Shown here: positions 19,085-26,909 of the stretch, in pieces | Layout: every line of letters starts with the position of its first letter | Position numbering within the stretch: position 1 is the first letter of the stretch | Origin: an uncultured Ruminococcus sp. | GTDB lineage: Bacteria; Bacillota; Clostridia; Oscillospirales; Ruminococcaceae | DNA length: 64,000 nt | Direction: 5' to 3' | Assembly (NCBI GenBank): GCA_947627275.1 | Contig: CANQVK010000004.1 | Location: 43,284-107,283, forward strand | The notes under the pieces: model-generated | Databases searched by the model: none | Told to the model about the DNA's origin: nothing | Seen by the model: the letters and a program-made list of their open reading frames with translations, nothing else | Translations under genes and position numbers: made by a program

Positions 19085-19117
19085 TTGTTGCGTCAACAAC
19101 TTTCAGGAGGAAAAACA

Positions 19118-19771
19118 ATGAATAAAAATGACTACATTATCCGTTTGGAGACAGAGAAAGACTATCGTGCGGTTGAAAATCTTGCCCGTGAAGCGTTTTG
19201 GAATTTAAGCGTTCCCGGCTGCGATGAGCATTACTTTATCCATGTGATGCGAAAGCATAAGGACTTTATCCCCGAGCTTGCTCACGTCATTGAAAAAGAC
19301 GGCAGAATTATCGGCTGTGTAATGTACACGAAAGCCAAACTTGCAGACGAAAACGGCAATATAAAGCCGATCGTCACTATGGGACCGCTTTGTATTCACC
19401 CTGATTTTCAGCGTATGGGATACGGTAAGGTTCTCCTTGAACACACCTTTGAAATTGTAAAGAAAATGGGATATGACGTTGTTATCAATTTTGGCAATCC
19501 CGACAATTACGTTGCTCGCGGCTACAAAAGCTGCAAAAAGTACAACGTCTGTTTCGAGGGCGATGTTTTCCCTGCCGCTTTGCTTGTGAAAGCCCTCAGC
19601 GACGACGCTCTCGACGGCAGAAAATGGTTCTATCACCCCAGTAACGCCGATGAACCGTGTGGAGATACTGAAGCTGTTGCGGAATTTGACAAACTCTTTC
19701 CACCCAAAGCAAAGGCATGGCAGTCCAGTCAGGAAGAATTTTACATTCACTCCCATTCAGTTATCAGATAA
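19118..19771 (+). CDS. GNAT family N-acetyltransferase (YhbS-like)
   Basis: A 217-aa protein with GNAT motif A IHPDFQRMGYGKVLLEHTFE (about 93-112), preceded by the IKPIVTMGPL beta strand. The C-terminal extension (about 150-217) fits the longer YhbS-like acetyltransferases (COG3153). The substrate is unknown. AGGAGG lies 6 nt upstream of the ATG. The leader peptide and alternative hairpins upstream suggest induction by a translation-affecting signal, a layout often seen for antibiotic resistance genes. A terminator follows 14 bp after the stop. Confidence 0.85.
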   Translation: MNKNDYIIRLETEKDYRAVENLAREAFWNLSVPGCDEHYFIHVMRKHKDFIPELAHVIEKDGRIIGCVMYTKAKLADENGNIKPIVTMGPLCIHPDFQRMGYGKVLLEHTFEIVKKMGYDVVINFGNPDNYVARGYKSCKKYNVCFEGDVFPAALLVKALSDDALDGRKWFYHPSNADEPCGDTEAVAEFDKLFPPKAKAWQSSQEEFYIHSHSVIR

Positions 19772-19785
19772 TAACGGATAAAATT

Positions 19786-19815
19786 AAGCCGACAGTTTCT
19801 TGCTGTCGGCTTTTT
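19786..19815 (+). terminator. Terminator of the 19118 GNAT gene
   Basis: AAGCCGACAG/CTGTCGGCTT stem, 7-nt loop, then TTTTT. Confidence 0.9.
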
Positions 19816-19821
19816 ATGATA

Positions 19822-19965
19822 TTATACGGTTTCCTTTTCAATACATACCGCCGAGCTATCCTCAAAATCCTCATTAAATTCAAATTTCACATCAAGGCTC
19901 TTATCCTCATTCTGGTGCACATAAATCTGTCTGACAAGCATATTTTCAAGTTTGTGTCGCTGATT
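19822..19965 (-). pseudogene. C-terminal remnant of a mobile-element protein (possibly recombinase)
   Basis: A 47-codon minus-strand frame, LENMLVRQIYVHQNED...FEFNEDFED, ends in a stop. It resembles the extreme C-terminus of large serine recombinases, where a short basic-hydrophobic strand (VRQIYVH) is followed by an acidic tail. An in-frame TAA lies immediately upstream, so no complete gene remains. Low confidence on family. Confidence 0.3.
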
Positions 19966-20030
19966 TTACTTTCTGAAAGGATTTCTTCAAGCAACTCCGT
20001 TGTGCTTCAGATTATCACGTTTCTGTCTGC

Positions 20031-20228
20031 TTGATTTTGTCAATAACACTTGACAAATTTCTCGCTCCTCGGCAAACTGAATATATCAGAATGTATTACG
20101 GAATTGGCTGCAAACCGCAGACCTTTTCACAAATCGGCGAGTATATTATAATGAGCATATTCCTCGGCGCGATGCTATGCTCATTTCTTTTTCTGCTGTT
20201 GACTTTTCTCTCTATCTGCTATAATTGA
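20031..20228 (+). pseudogene. Sigma-70 region 4-like fragment
   Basis: LDKFLAPRQTEYIRMYYGIGCKPQTFSQIGEYI reads like the start of a sigma-70 region 4 helix-turn-helix (LTxRQ...YYGIG...IGE), as carried by conjugative elements. After that the frame turns into an unrelated hydrophobic stretch, so the gene is broken. No SD is seen. With the fragment at 19822-19965, it marks 19.8-20.2 kb as decayed mobile DNA. Confidence 0.35.
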
Positions 20229-20262
20229 AAAAAGCATGCGATATACGGAAACGAGGTCAAAA

Positions 20263-20296
20263 GTTAAAGACTTGTTAAGAATTTCTGTGGTATAAT
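20263..20296 (+). promoter_or_regulatory. Response-regulator-type promoter of the ABC exporter
   Basis: Direct repeats GTTAAAGA and GTTAAGAA start exactly 11 bp apart (20263, 20274), the spacing used by OmpR-family regulators. They occupy the -35 position of a perfect TATAAT -10 at 20291-20296 that has no good -35. The OmpR-type regulator at 23736 is the obvious candidate. Confidence 0.55.
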
Positions 20297-20339
20297 CAGA
20301 ACATATAGAAAATCAAAAGCAAGAAAAGAGGTATACACT

Positions 20340-21458
20340 ATGTTCTGGAGAATACTTAAAAAAGACATTAAACGAAAAAAGACCATGAATATCATTCTTC
20401 TGCTGTTCGTCATTTTATGCTCGATGTTTGCAGCAGCAGCGGTGAACAATATCATAGCTGTGACGGGCGGTATCGAGCATTATTTTGATGTATCCGGCGT
20501 TCCCGATGCTGTTGTGACGATATGGGGAGAAAATGATGCAGAAGAAAAAATCGGGGAGCTTGTTTCCATCAGTGAGATAAAGACCGAGCATTGTCTGTAC
20601 GGATTCAGCTCAAAGTGTTTTACGTACAAGGGCAAAAAGTTCAATAGCTTTATTAATCCTGCAAGGCTGATCTCCGATGATGAAATGGGTATCAAATACT
20701 TTGATGAGGATAATAATGTCATTGAAGGCGTAGACAAAGGCTGCTTTTATTGTACATCTATGCTTTTGCAGAATATGGATGTCGCAAAGGGAGATGAAAT
20801 TGAACTGGAGGTCGGCGATTGCCGGCTCACACTTACATATATGGGGCTTTTAAAGGGCGCATTGTTCAGCTCGGACAGTGCTTCAAGCCCGACACTTATC
20901 ATAAATTCTGCCGATTATGACTATTTGGACAAAAATGAAGCCGATCATATGAGTAGTTATAAGACGCTTTATATCAGAACTGCCGATATATCAGCGCTCA
21001 GGGCGATAGCCACGGAGTATAACGATGTATATGTCAGCACGAGAGATGAAAATAGAGAAATCTACCTGTATGATATACTTGCAGCCTATATCATGATGAC
21101 TATCAGCATTGTGCTTATGATAACGGCATTCGTGGTGCTGCGATTTACGATTGGCTTTACGATCAGCGAGGAATTCCGTGAGATAGGCGTGATGAAAGCG
21201 GTCGGTATCGACAATGTAAGCATACGCAGCCTGTACATTGTCAAGTATCTGGTGATAGCCGTTGCCGGCTCAGTTATCGGATTCTTCTGCTCGATACCCC
21301 TCGGACATATGATGATGAAAACGATATCGGAGAATATGGTGCTTGGCAGTGAAAGCAGTACGGCAATGGGCTTGATAAGCTCGGCGGCGGTCATTATTAT
21401 CATTCTGCTGTTCTGCTATGGCTGCACACACAAAGTAAAAAAACTCTCTCTCCCATAG
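20340..21458 (+). CDS. FtsX-type ABC permease, N-terminal half (frameshifted)
   Basis: 372 aa: MFWRILKKDIKRKKTMNIILLL start, one N-terminal membrane segment, a large extracytoplasmic domain (about 45-230), then three membrane segments with the FtsX signature FREIGVMKAVGIDNVSIRSLY. The frame ends at KKLSLP inside a (CT)4 tract. Reading with two bases fewer gives KKLSPIDAVRNG and runs on into the 21464 frame. The two pieces together (about 783 aa) form one MacB/BceB-like permease with two FtsX domains. SD AAGAGGT precedes the ATG. It probably exports or senses a peptide with the ATPase at 22704. Confidence 0.85.
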   Translation: MFWRILKKDIKRKKTMNIILLLFVILCSMFAAAAVNNIIAVTGGIEHYFDVSGVPDAVVTIWGENDAEEKIGELVSISEIKTEHCLYGFSSKCFTYKGKKFNSFINPARLISDDEMGIKYFDEDNNVIEGVDKGCFYCTSMLLQNMDVAKGDEIELEVGDCRLTLTYMGLLKGALFSSDSASSPTLIINSADYDYLDKNEADHMSSYKTLYIRTADISALRAIATEYNDVYVSTRDENREIYLYDILAAYIMMTISIVLMITAFVVLRFTIGFTISEEFREIGVMKAVGIDNVSIRSLYIVKYLVIAVAGSVIGFFCSIPLGHMMMKTISENMVLGSESSTAMGLISSAAVIIIILLFCYGCTHKVKKLSLP

Positions 21459-21463
21459 ATGCT

Positions 21464-22690
21464 GTGAGAAACGGACAAACAGGTGAACGCTTCGGCAGAA
21501 AAAGCCTCCTGCACTTAGGGCGTTCAAAGCTGCCAGCAGCGGGATTTCTATCATTCAATGATGTACTGAGCGCTCCAAAGCGTTTCGGTATCATCACAGT
21601 AATATTCACGCTTTGTATGCTGATGATGACGATGATGTCGAACTTTGCTCTGACACTCAAAAGTGAGAAGATATTGTGGTTGTTTGGCGTTCCGTCCAGC
21701 GAAGCGCATATCCTTGACAGCGAAACTCTCGGAAAGCTATTCGCAGAGCAAGATGCCTATAAAGAGCTTATTTCAGATACAGAGAAACTGCTTGCTGATA
21801 ATGGTATGCCCGGAAGATGTACAATAACAATTGGTGCATATTGTGAAGCGGCTCACAATGACAAAACGGCAAAAATATACTTTGAAGTAACAAAGGGCGA
21901 TACCGATGATACGCTCCGCATGGACGAGGGCTGCGCACCTCAGAAAAATGATGAGATCGCTATGACGAGCAGTGCTTTGAACTGCCTTGACGCGCAGATC
22001 GGCGACAGAATATCGGCGGTGATCGACGGCAGGGAATGCGAATTTATCATCACCGGAAGATTTTCTTCCTTCACCAGTTCTGCGGCAAAGCTCTATAAGG
22101 ATTTTGATTTCGGTGATCAGTCGCTCGATGCTTCTATGGGGGTGCAAATACATTTTGACGGCGATCCCGATAAAGAAACGATCAACAATAATATTGAGAA
22201 GATCAAAGAGCTTATCGGCAGCGACAAGGTGTACTCGACTTCTGACATGATAAAGGAATTAACGGGAATGTCTGATACGTTGAATGTAATCAAACAGATG
22301 ATGATGATCATTACTGTGATTGTAACGGCATTGATCGTTATACTCATGGAGCGTTCATTCATCTCAAAGGAAAAGAGCGAGATTGCACTGATGAAGGCAG
22401 TGGGCGTCGACAACGGCAGTATCATCTTGCAACATTCGCTCAGATTTGTGATCGTATCGGTCATTGCCTGCATCGTTTCTTCGGCGGTGCTTATGCCGAT
22501 CAGTGACGTAATGATGAATTGGGTAGGTAATATGGTCGGCGATGTATCAGGCTTGAAATGCGATTTTGACCCGCTGGAAATATTTGTGATCTGCCCGGCA
22601 ATTCTCATCGGTGTGACCGTCATCGGTTCATTCCTGACAGCGCTTTACACAAAAACAATAAAAGCTTCCGATACGGCAAGCATAGAATAA
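21464..22690 (+). CDS. FtsX-type ABC permease, C-terminal half (frameshifted)
   Basis: 408 codons continuing the permease: membrane segment FGIITVIFTLCMLMMTMM, a second extracytoplasmic region (about 65-265), then three membrane segments with the second FtsX signature KSEIALMKAVGVDNGSIILQHSL. The GTG at 21464 has no SD and lies inside the conserved junction, so this is not an independent gene start. In frame from 21455 (IDAV...) it joins the 20340 frame. Either the gene is off by a 2-bp slippage, or expression needs frameshifting, or the read carries an error. The ATPase gene follows 13 bp later. Confidence 0.8.
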   Translation: MRNGQTGERFGRKSLLHLGRSKLPAAGFLSFNDVLSAPKRFGIITVIFTLCMLMMTMMSNFALTLKSEKILWLFGVPSSEAHILDSETLGKLFAEQDAYKELISDTEKLLADNGMPGRCTITIGAYCEAAHNDKTAKIYFEVTKGDTDDTLRMDEGCAPQKNDEIAMTSSALNCLDAQIGDRISAVIDGRECEFIITGRFSSFTSSAAKLYKDFDFGDQSLDASMGVQIHFDGDPDKETINNNIEKIKELIGSDKVYSTSDMIKELTGMSDTLNVIKQMMMIITVIVTALIVILMERSFISKEKSEIALMKAVGVDNGSIILQHSLRFVIVSVIACIVSSAVLMPISDVMMNWVGNMVGDVSGLKCDFDPLEIFVICPAILIGVTVIGSFLTALYTKTIKASDTASIE

Positions 22691-22703
22691 GGAGGAAAAT
22701 ATA

Positions 22704-23474
22704 ATGAATACGATTTTACAGACAAAGGGACTTTGCAAGACATATATTGTGAACAAGCATCAGAACAATGTGCTGAAAAATATCGACCTGACGATCAATG
22801 AGGGAGAGTTCGTGGCGATCATGGGACCCTCCGGCTCCGGTAAGAGTACGCTGCTGTACTGTGTGTCGGGAATGGACAGAGTTACCGCAGGCGAGGTCAT
22901 TTTTAACGGCAAGGAGATCGCAAAGCTCGGTGACAAGGAGCTTGCAAAACTTCGTCTTGATGAAATGGGATTTATTTTTCAGCAGATGTACATGATGAAA
23001 AATCTTTCGGTGCTTGACAACATCATTCTTCCTGCGGTAAAGTCGAAAAAGAATAACGAGAGCCGAAAGGCAACTGAGGAGCGCGGACGTTCGCTTATGC
23101 GGCGGCTCGGCATTGACGATGTAGGCGGCAACGACATCAACGAGGTATCAGGCGGACAGCTTCAGAGGGCTTGCATCTGCCGCAGTATGATAAATAATCC
23201 CAAGATGATTTTCGCCGACGAGCCGACAGGCGCACTCAACCGATCAAGCTCCGATGAGGTTATGAACGAGCTGCTTTCCCTCAACCGTGACGGCACGACG
23301 ATCATGTGCGTTACCCACGACCCGAAGGTTGCCGCCAAGTGCAGCAGGGTGCTTTATATCGTGGACGGAGTTATAGTAGGCGAAAAGGAAACGGGACATT
23401 TTGACGGCGGTGACAAGGAGCTTCGTGACCGTGAAAGAGAACTGAACAACTGGCTTATGGAGCAGGGCTGGTGA
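22704..23474 (+). CDS. ABC transporter ATP-binding protein (MacB/LolD type)
   Basis: 256 aa with Walker A GPSGSGKST (41-49), Q-loop FIFQQMYMMKNLSVLDN, signature VSGGQLQRA (about 148) and Walker B FADEPTGALN followed by the H-loop VTHDPKV. This is the ATPase subfamily that drives FtsX-type permeases for peptide, lipoprotein or antibiotic export. AAGGAGG lies 8 nt before the ATG. It forms an operon with the split permease upstream and is followed, after a MITE, by a two-component system, a Bce-like arrangement. Confidence 0.93.
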   Translation: MNTILQTKGLCKTYIVNKHQNNVLKNIDLTINEGEFVAIMGPSGSGKSTLLYCVSGMDRVTAGEVIFNGKEIAKLGDKELAKLRLDEMGFIFQQMYMMKNLSVLDNIILPAVKSKKNNESRKATEERGRSLMRRLGIDDVGGNDINEVSGGQLQRACICRSMINNPKMIFADEPTGALNRSSSDEVMNELLSLNRDGTTIMCVTHDPKVAAKCSRVLYIVDGVIVGEKETGHFDGGDKELRDRERELNNWLMEQGW

Positions 23475-23484
23475 TTAGATGTAA

Positions 23485-23644
23485 GAGCCTGTTCAGTATC
23501 TCCTCGCGCACGTCTTTTCGGCAAATTTTGCCGGATCCTGCGTCAAAAATCTTTGCCATACGACAGTATGCCGGCAGATTTTTTCCTTGTATTCGGCAAA
23601 ATTATGCTCGAAAATCCGCACACGCTGAGATACTGAACAGGCTC
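23485..23644. mobile_element. 160-bp MITE-like element, family B
   Basis: Perfect 18-bp terminal inverted repeats (GAGCCTGTTCAGTATCTC and its complement) enclose a non-coding interior with nested smaller inverted repeats (e.g. TTTTGCCG/CGGCAAAA). TAA flanks both sides as a possible target duplication. A solo end of the same family lies at 3710-3727. It separates the ABC operon from the two-component system. Confidence 0.7.
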
Positions 23645-23656
23645 TAAGAAATTAGA

Positions 23657-23692
23657 AGCAAGAGGTTAGAAGTTTTATTCCGACCTCTTGCT
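23657..23692. repeat. Inverted repeat overlapping the regulator promoter
   Basis: AGCAAGAGGT and ACCTCTTGCT are perfect 10-bp arms 16 bp apart. The right arm covers the -35 of the promoter at 23688, so it may be a repressor site or a terminator for upstream transcription. Confidence 0.5.
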
Positions 23693-23716
23693 ATATTGCT
23701 ATATATATGGTAGAAT
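23688..23716 (+). promoter_or_regulatory. Sigma-A promoter of the two-component operon
   Basis: TTGCTA, 17-bp spacer and TAGAAT, 20 bp before the response regulator start. Confidence 0.65.
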
Positions 23717-23735
23717 AATAACAGGTGGTGATTTT

Positions 23736-24398
23736 ATGACCGATATTCTGATAGTAGAGGACGATAAGGAACTGGCAGATCTGCTGACCGATTTTCTGCG
23801 TGACGAGGGGTATACCGTGTCAAGCGTGGACAGCGGTGAACGTGCTGTGCAGCTCTTTGAAAGATACGGCGCAAGGCTTGTGATGCTTGACATCAATCTC
23901 CCTGACGTGAACGGATTTGCGGTTTGTTCAAAGCTCCGTGAAAATGCCGATACGCCAATACTGATCGTAAGTGCAAGGACAGATAAGGAGGATAAGCTCA
24001 GCGGCTTTGAGCTGGGCGCTGACGATTATATTGAAAAACCCTATGACATTGATATTCTTATCGCTAAAATAAAGGGTATATTCAAACGGCGGTATCAACG
24101 TGAGATATTGTCGGCGGACGGGGTAACGCTCAATCTTGCCGAACGTACAGTAATTATTGACGGCAAGTCCGTAGAACTTCCTTCAAAGGAGTTTGATCTG
24201 TTGGCGCTTCTGATAGAAAATCAGGGCAAGACTTTGAAAAAAGAGTATCTGTTCAGCACTGTCTGGGGCAGTGACAGCGATTCAGAGCTGCAAACGCTCC
24301 ATGTGCATATCAACCGCCTTCGCCAGAAACTCGGCGATGATCCTAAGAATGCAAAGCGTTTGATTACCGTCTGGGGCGTGGGGTATAAATTTGTATGA
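23736..24398 (+). CDS. OmpR-family response regulator
   Basis: 220 aa. The receiver domain has acidic pocket Glu8-Asp9-Asp10, phosphoacceptor Asp52 (VMLDINLPD) and the GADDYIEKPYD Lys region. A C-terminal winged helix (about 125-220: SKEFDLLALLIENQG, LQTLHVHINRLRQKLGDD, WGVGYKF) follows. The ATG at 23736 has AGGTGGTGAT upstream; the 16 extra codons of the longer frame overlap the promoter. It overlaps the kinase gene by 4 bp and is likely to act on the ABC promoter at 20263-20296. Confidence 0.95.
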   Translation: MTDILIVEDDKELADLLTDFLRDEGYTVSSVDSGERAVQLFERYGARLVMLDINLPDVNGFAVCSKLRENADTPILIVSARTDKEDKLSGFELGADDYIEKPYDIDILIAKIKGIFKRRYQREILSADGVTLNLAERTVIIDGKSVELPSKEFDLLALLIENQGKTLKKEYLFSTVWGSDSDSELQTLHVHINRLRQKLGDDPKNAKRLITVWGVGYKFV

Positions 24399-25612
24399 GG
24401 GCTTTCAGAAAACTGTGTATCGCCGTGATAACTGTATTTCTTTTGCTGGCAGCGGTATTAAACATCGTTCTCTTAAGAACAGAAGATAATGATAACGGCA
24501 ACTATCGTGTTGAAGCCAAGCGCATTGCAGATGAGATAGCGGAAACAGGCAATTATGATCTTGAAAAATATTCACACATTACGGGCGTGTTCACGGCTGA
24601 TGACAGTGAACTGTACACCTCCGATGAGCATTATCTGATTATAGAAGTTGGTGATACGCTGTATCGTGTGGAGTATACTGTCGGAAGCGGACAGCGTAGC
24701 ATTGCGGCGGTAAACTGCGTATTGTGCGCTCTGTTCTTGCTGATGACAGGTCTTTTGTATTATATCAAACGGCATATAATTGTGCCGTTCGGCAGACTGA
24801 ACGATGTTCCACAGGAGCTTGCAAGGGGGAATCTTGCTGTTACGATACCGGAGGAAAAAAGCCGTTTCTTCGGAAAATTTACATGGGGTGTCAATCTCCT
24901 GCGTGAGAGTATTGAGGACAGCCGCAAAAAAGAGATCACAATGCAGAGGGACAAAAAACTCTTGCTGCTCGCTCTTTCCCACGACATCAAAACACCTTTG
25001 TCGGCGATAAAGCTGAATGCAAAGGCGCTTGCTAAGGGATTATACAAGAACGAAGAAAAACAACGTGCTGTTGCCGAGAGCATCAACACCCGTGCTGATG
25101 AGATAGAGCAGTTTGTCAGTGAGATCACTAAAGCGGCAAGCGAAGATTTTATGAGCTTTGAGGTCACATTGGGAGAGGCTTTTCTCAGCAGTATCATCAC
25201 AAGAATAGATGCGAGATATGCTCCCCAGCTTGCTATGTCGGGAACAAAATTTATTATAAATAAATATGACGACTGCATTCTTTCATGCGATCCTGACCGC
25301 CTTGCAGAGTGCTTGCAAAATCTGGTTGAAAATGCAATAAAATACGATGACGGCAGGCAAATTGAAATCAGCTTTGATAAAATGGACGGATGTGAACTTA
25401 TCACAGTATCAAATACAGGATGTAGGCTTGAACCGAAAGAATTGCCGCAGATATTTGAGAGCTTTCACCGTGGAAGTAATGCCGATAAAGTGCAGGGCAA
25501 CGGGCTTGGACTTTTTATCTGCAAACGGCTGATGTCCCTTATGGACGGTGAGGTGTATGCGGAGATTCTTAACGGATGCTTTTGTGTGACGTTAGTCGTG
25601 AAAATGGCGTGA
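24395..25612 (+). CDS. Sensor histidine kinase
   Basis: 405 aa. Two membrane segments (about 7-25 and 108-130) flank a short ~80-residue extracytoplasmic loop. A HAMP-like linker is followed by the HisKA motif LSHDIKTPLSAIK with His196, then the N-box NLVENAIKYDDG and G-box GNGLGLFICKRL. Translation is coupled to the regulator through an ATGA overlap. A small sensing loop next to an FtsX-type exporter is typical of systems that detect cell-envelope-active peptides through the transporter. That role is inferred from context. Confidence 0.93.
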   Translation: MRAFRKLCIAVITVFLLLAAVLNIVLLRTEDNDNGNYRVEAKRIADEIAETGNYDLEKYSHITGVFTADDSELYTSDEHYLIIEVGDTLYRVEYTVGSGQRSIAAVNCVLCALFLLMTGLLYYIKRHIIVPFGRLNDVPQELARGNLAVTIPEEKSRFFGKFTWGVNLLRESIEDSRKKEITMQRDKKLLLLALSHDIKTPLSAIKLNAKALAKGLYKNEEKQRAVAESINTRADEIEQFVSEITKAASEDFMSFEVTLGEAFLSSIITRIDARYAPQLAMSGTKFIINKYDDCILSCDPDRLAECLQNLVENAIKYDDGRQIEISFDKMDGCELITVSNTGCRLEPKELPQIFESFHRGSNADKVQGNGLGLFICKRLMSLMDGEVYAEILNGCFCVTLVVKMA

Positions 25613-25627
25613 CTTTTATATATTTAT

Positions 25628-25679
25628 CTCTATTACAAAATATCAAGTATATAATACATTTGGATATTTTGCAATAGAG
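25628..25679. repeat. 17-bp inverted repeat after the kinase gene
   Basis: CTCTATTACAAAATATC and its complement match at 16 of 17 positions around an 18-bp AT-rich loop. It begins 16 bp after the kinase stop and could be an AT-rich terminator or the end of a decayed element. The stretch 25680-25982 shows no gene or clear signal. Confidence 0.5.
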
Positions 25680-25982
25680 GATGGTATGTTAATAATTCCT
25701 GCAAGCTCTATCAAATTCTCAGCCATTTTTGTACTCATCCGCATATATTCTTATATCTTTATTATATCACTTCTTTTCGTTTTTTTCAATCAATTATCAG
25801 TTCTTTGTTGTGACTGAGCCTTTTCAAATGTCTAATTCGACCTATAGAGCAGCTTAGACTTTATTATACAAAATCCTGATGATATGGAAGACGAGCGTTA
25901 TTTGACGCTTACGTAGAAAAAACTAATACGTCAAAGACATAACGGATTGAACGAAGTTTTGCGATTTGGTAGAAAAAAGCAG

Positions 25983-26022
25983 GACAAAAAATAAAATCGA
26001 ACTTCCGAAAAAGCCCGATTTT
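25983..26022 (-). terminator. Minus-strand terminator after the tRNA-Leu fragment
   Basis: Minus-strand stem AAAATCG/CGATTTT is followed by a TTTTATTTTTT tract. It lies 11 bp beyond the CCA end of the tRNA-Leu fragment and looks like that tRNA gene's original terminator. Confidence 0.6.
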
Positions 26023-26033
26023 ACGATGTTTTA

Positions 26034-26089
26034 TGGTGCCGCTGACCCGACTTGAACGGGCACGATATCGCTATCGAGGGATTTTAAGT
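26034..26089 (-). pseudogene. 3' fragment of tRNA-Leu (UAA): left ICE attachment region
   Basis: On the minus strand this is the 3' part of a leucine tRNA: the end of the anticodon loop (ACTTAAAATCC), variable arm CTCGATAGCGATATCGTG, T-arm CCCGTTCAAGTCGGG, acceptor GCGGCAC and ACCA. No 5' half follows; identity stops at the anticodon. It marks attL of the conjugative element on its right, with the complementary part expected beyond the window. Confidence 0.75.
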
Positions 26090-26242
26090 TATTGTTCCAT
26101 TGTGGCAGTTCGTAGTATCTTGCAGCAATCAACAGCATTTTATCCTCTGATAATTTGGACTTTTCAGCATTTTCAGTTAAAAAGTCCCGTAATATCAGAA
26201 TTTAAAAAAATACGGCTAAACGCTCAAATCGGATAGATATTT

Positions 26243-26297
26243 GTTAGATACTAAGGCGAAACTCAATGCGTTAGATGTCTAACAAAGCTGTTAGATA
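26243..26297. repeat. GTTAGATA/G repeats, possible integrase arm sites
   Basis: GTTAGATA at 26243 and 26290 and GTTAGATG at 26270, the last forming the palindrome GTTAGA-TG-TCTAAC. They lie about 155-210 bp inside the element from the tRNA junction, where tyrosine integrase arm sites or an excisionase site would be expected. A transcription regulator site is the alternative. Confidence 0.45.
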
Positions 26298-26396
26298 AGC
26301 CTGTTGACCAAACGTTTACGGTGTTTAATCCATTATATGCGAGAAGTGTTCTTGCTCATCTATGATGGATACAGAAACATATATTTTCTTAACGAG

Positions 26397-26425
26397 AACG
26401 CTTCCTTCGGGGAGCGTTTTTTTAA
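26397..26425 (+). terminator. Rho-independent terminator in the ICE left end
   Basis: AACGCTTCC-TTC-GGGGAGCGTT with a short bulge, then seven T. Confidence 0.8.
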
Positions 26426-26439
26426 TTATATATTTTGCT

Positions 26440-26475
26440 AAGCACTTCTCAGTTTTGAGGAGTGCTTTTTATTTT
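26440..26475 (+). terminator. Second tandem terminator
   Basis: AAGCACTTCTC/GAGGAGTGCTT stem followed by TTTATTTT, 15 bp after the first. The pair insulates the ICE operon from chromosomal transcription. Nothing else is seen between here and 26625 apart from an SD. Confidence 0.8.
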
Positions 26476-26625
26476 CAAAAAATGGAAAACTCCAATAAGC
26501 ACATATCATAGCTATTTGTTCTTCAGTCGATAACAAACAGCTCTATTCAATTTTCTCTACTATACAATCCAGTGTATTTAAGTTAAGTATTTGTAATGAA
26601 TCACCATTTTCAAGGAGGGATTTCT

Positions 26626-26880
26626 ATGTCTGACCGCCTGTCAATTACAGTGAATGACGATAATCTGTCCTGTGAAGCTACAGCTATTCTCTTGAAGATG
26701 CTCAATTTCCCCGAAAGCGACTACCATACCGCTGAGGAACTTTGTCTGATTTTTGAGAATGACTCGCTGCGGACAATCAAGACGGCTTTGAACGAGCTTA
26801 CGGAAACTGACTATCTTTTGCGTATCGGGAACACCTACGCTGTAAATAAGGTTAGGATCACGCAAATGAAGCTCGCCTGA
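26626..26880 (+). CDS. Small winged-helix protein, ICE operon
   Basis: 84 aa. The segment CEATAILLKMLNFPESDYHTAEELCLIF...LNELTETDYL aligns with the N-terminal winged-helix-like part of the next protein (LSLKAIGLLCKVLSLPENWDYSISGLTSICKE...LDELKHWGYL), so the two are paralogous DNA-binding folds. The ATG at 26626 has AAGGAGGG 7 nt upstream; an earlier ATG at 26596 lacks an SD. First gene of the ICE operon, likely involved in replication or regulation of the element. Confidence 0.65.
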   Translation: MSDRLSITVNDDNLSCEATAILLKMLNFPESDYHTAEELCLIFENDSLRTIKTALNELTETDYLLRIGNTYAVNKVRITQMKLA

Positions 26881-26909
26881 GCTGTGAAATGTGAAATGGA
26901 GGAAACGAT

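Noticed and set aside
25890..25935. TTTGACG...CGTCAAA inverted repeat between kinase gene and ICE
   Set aside because: Arms are short and there is no gene or promoter they could serve.
26033..26236. 67-codon plus-strand ORF at the ICE left end
   Set aside because: It is the reverse complement of the tRNA-Leu fragment, not a protein gene.
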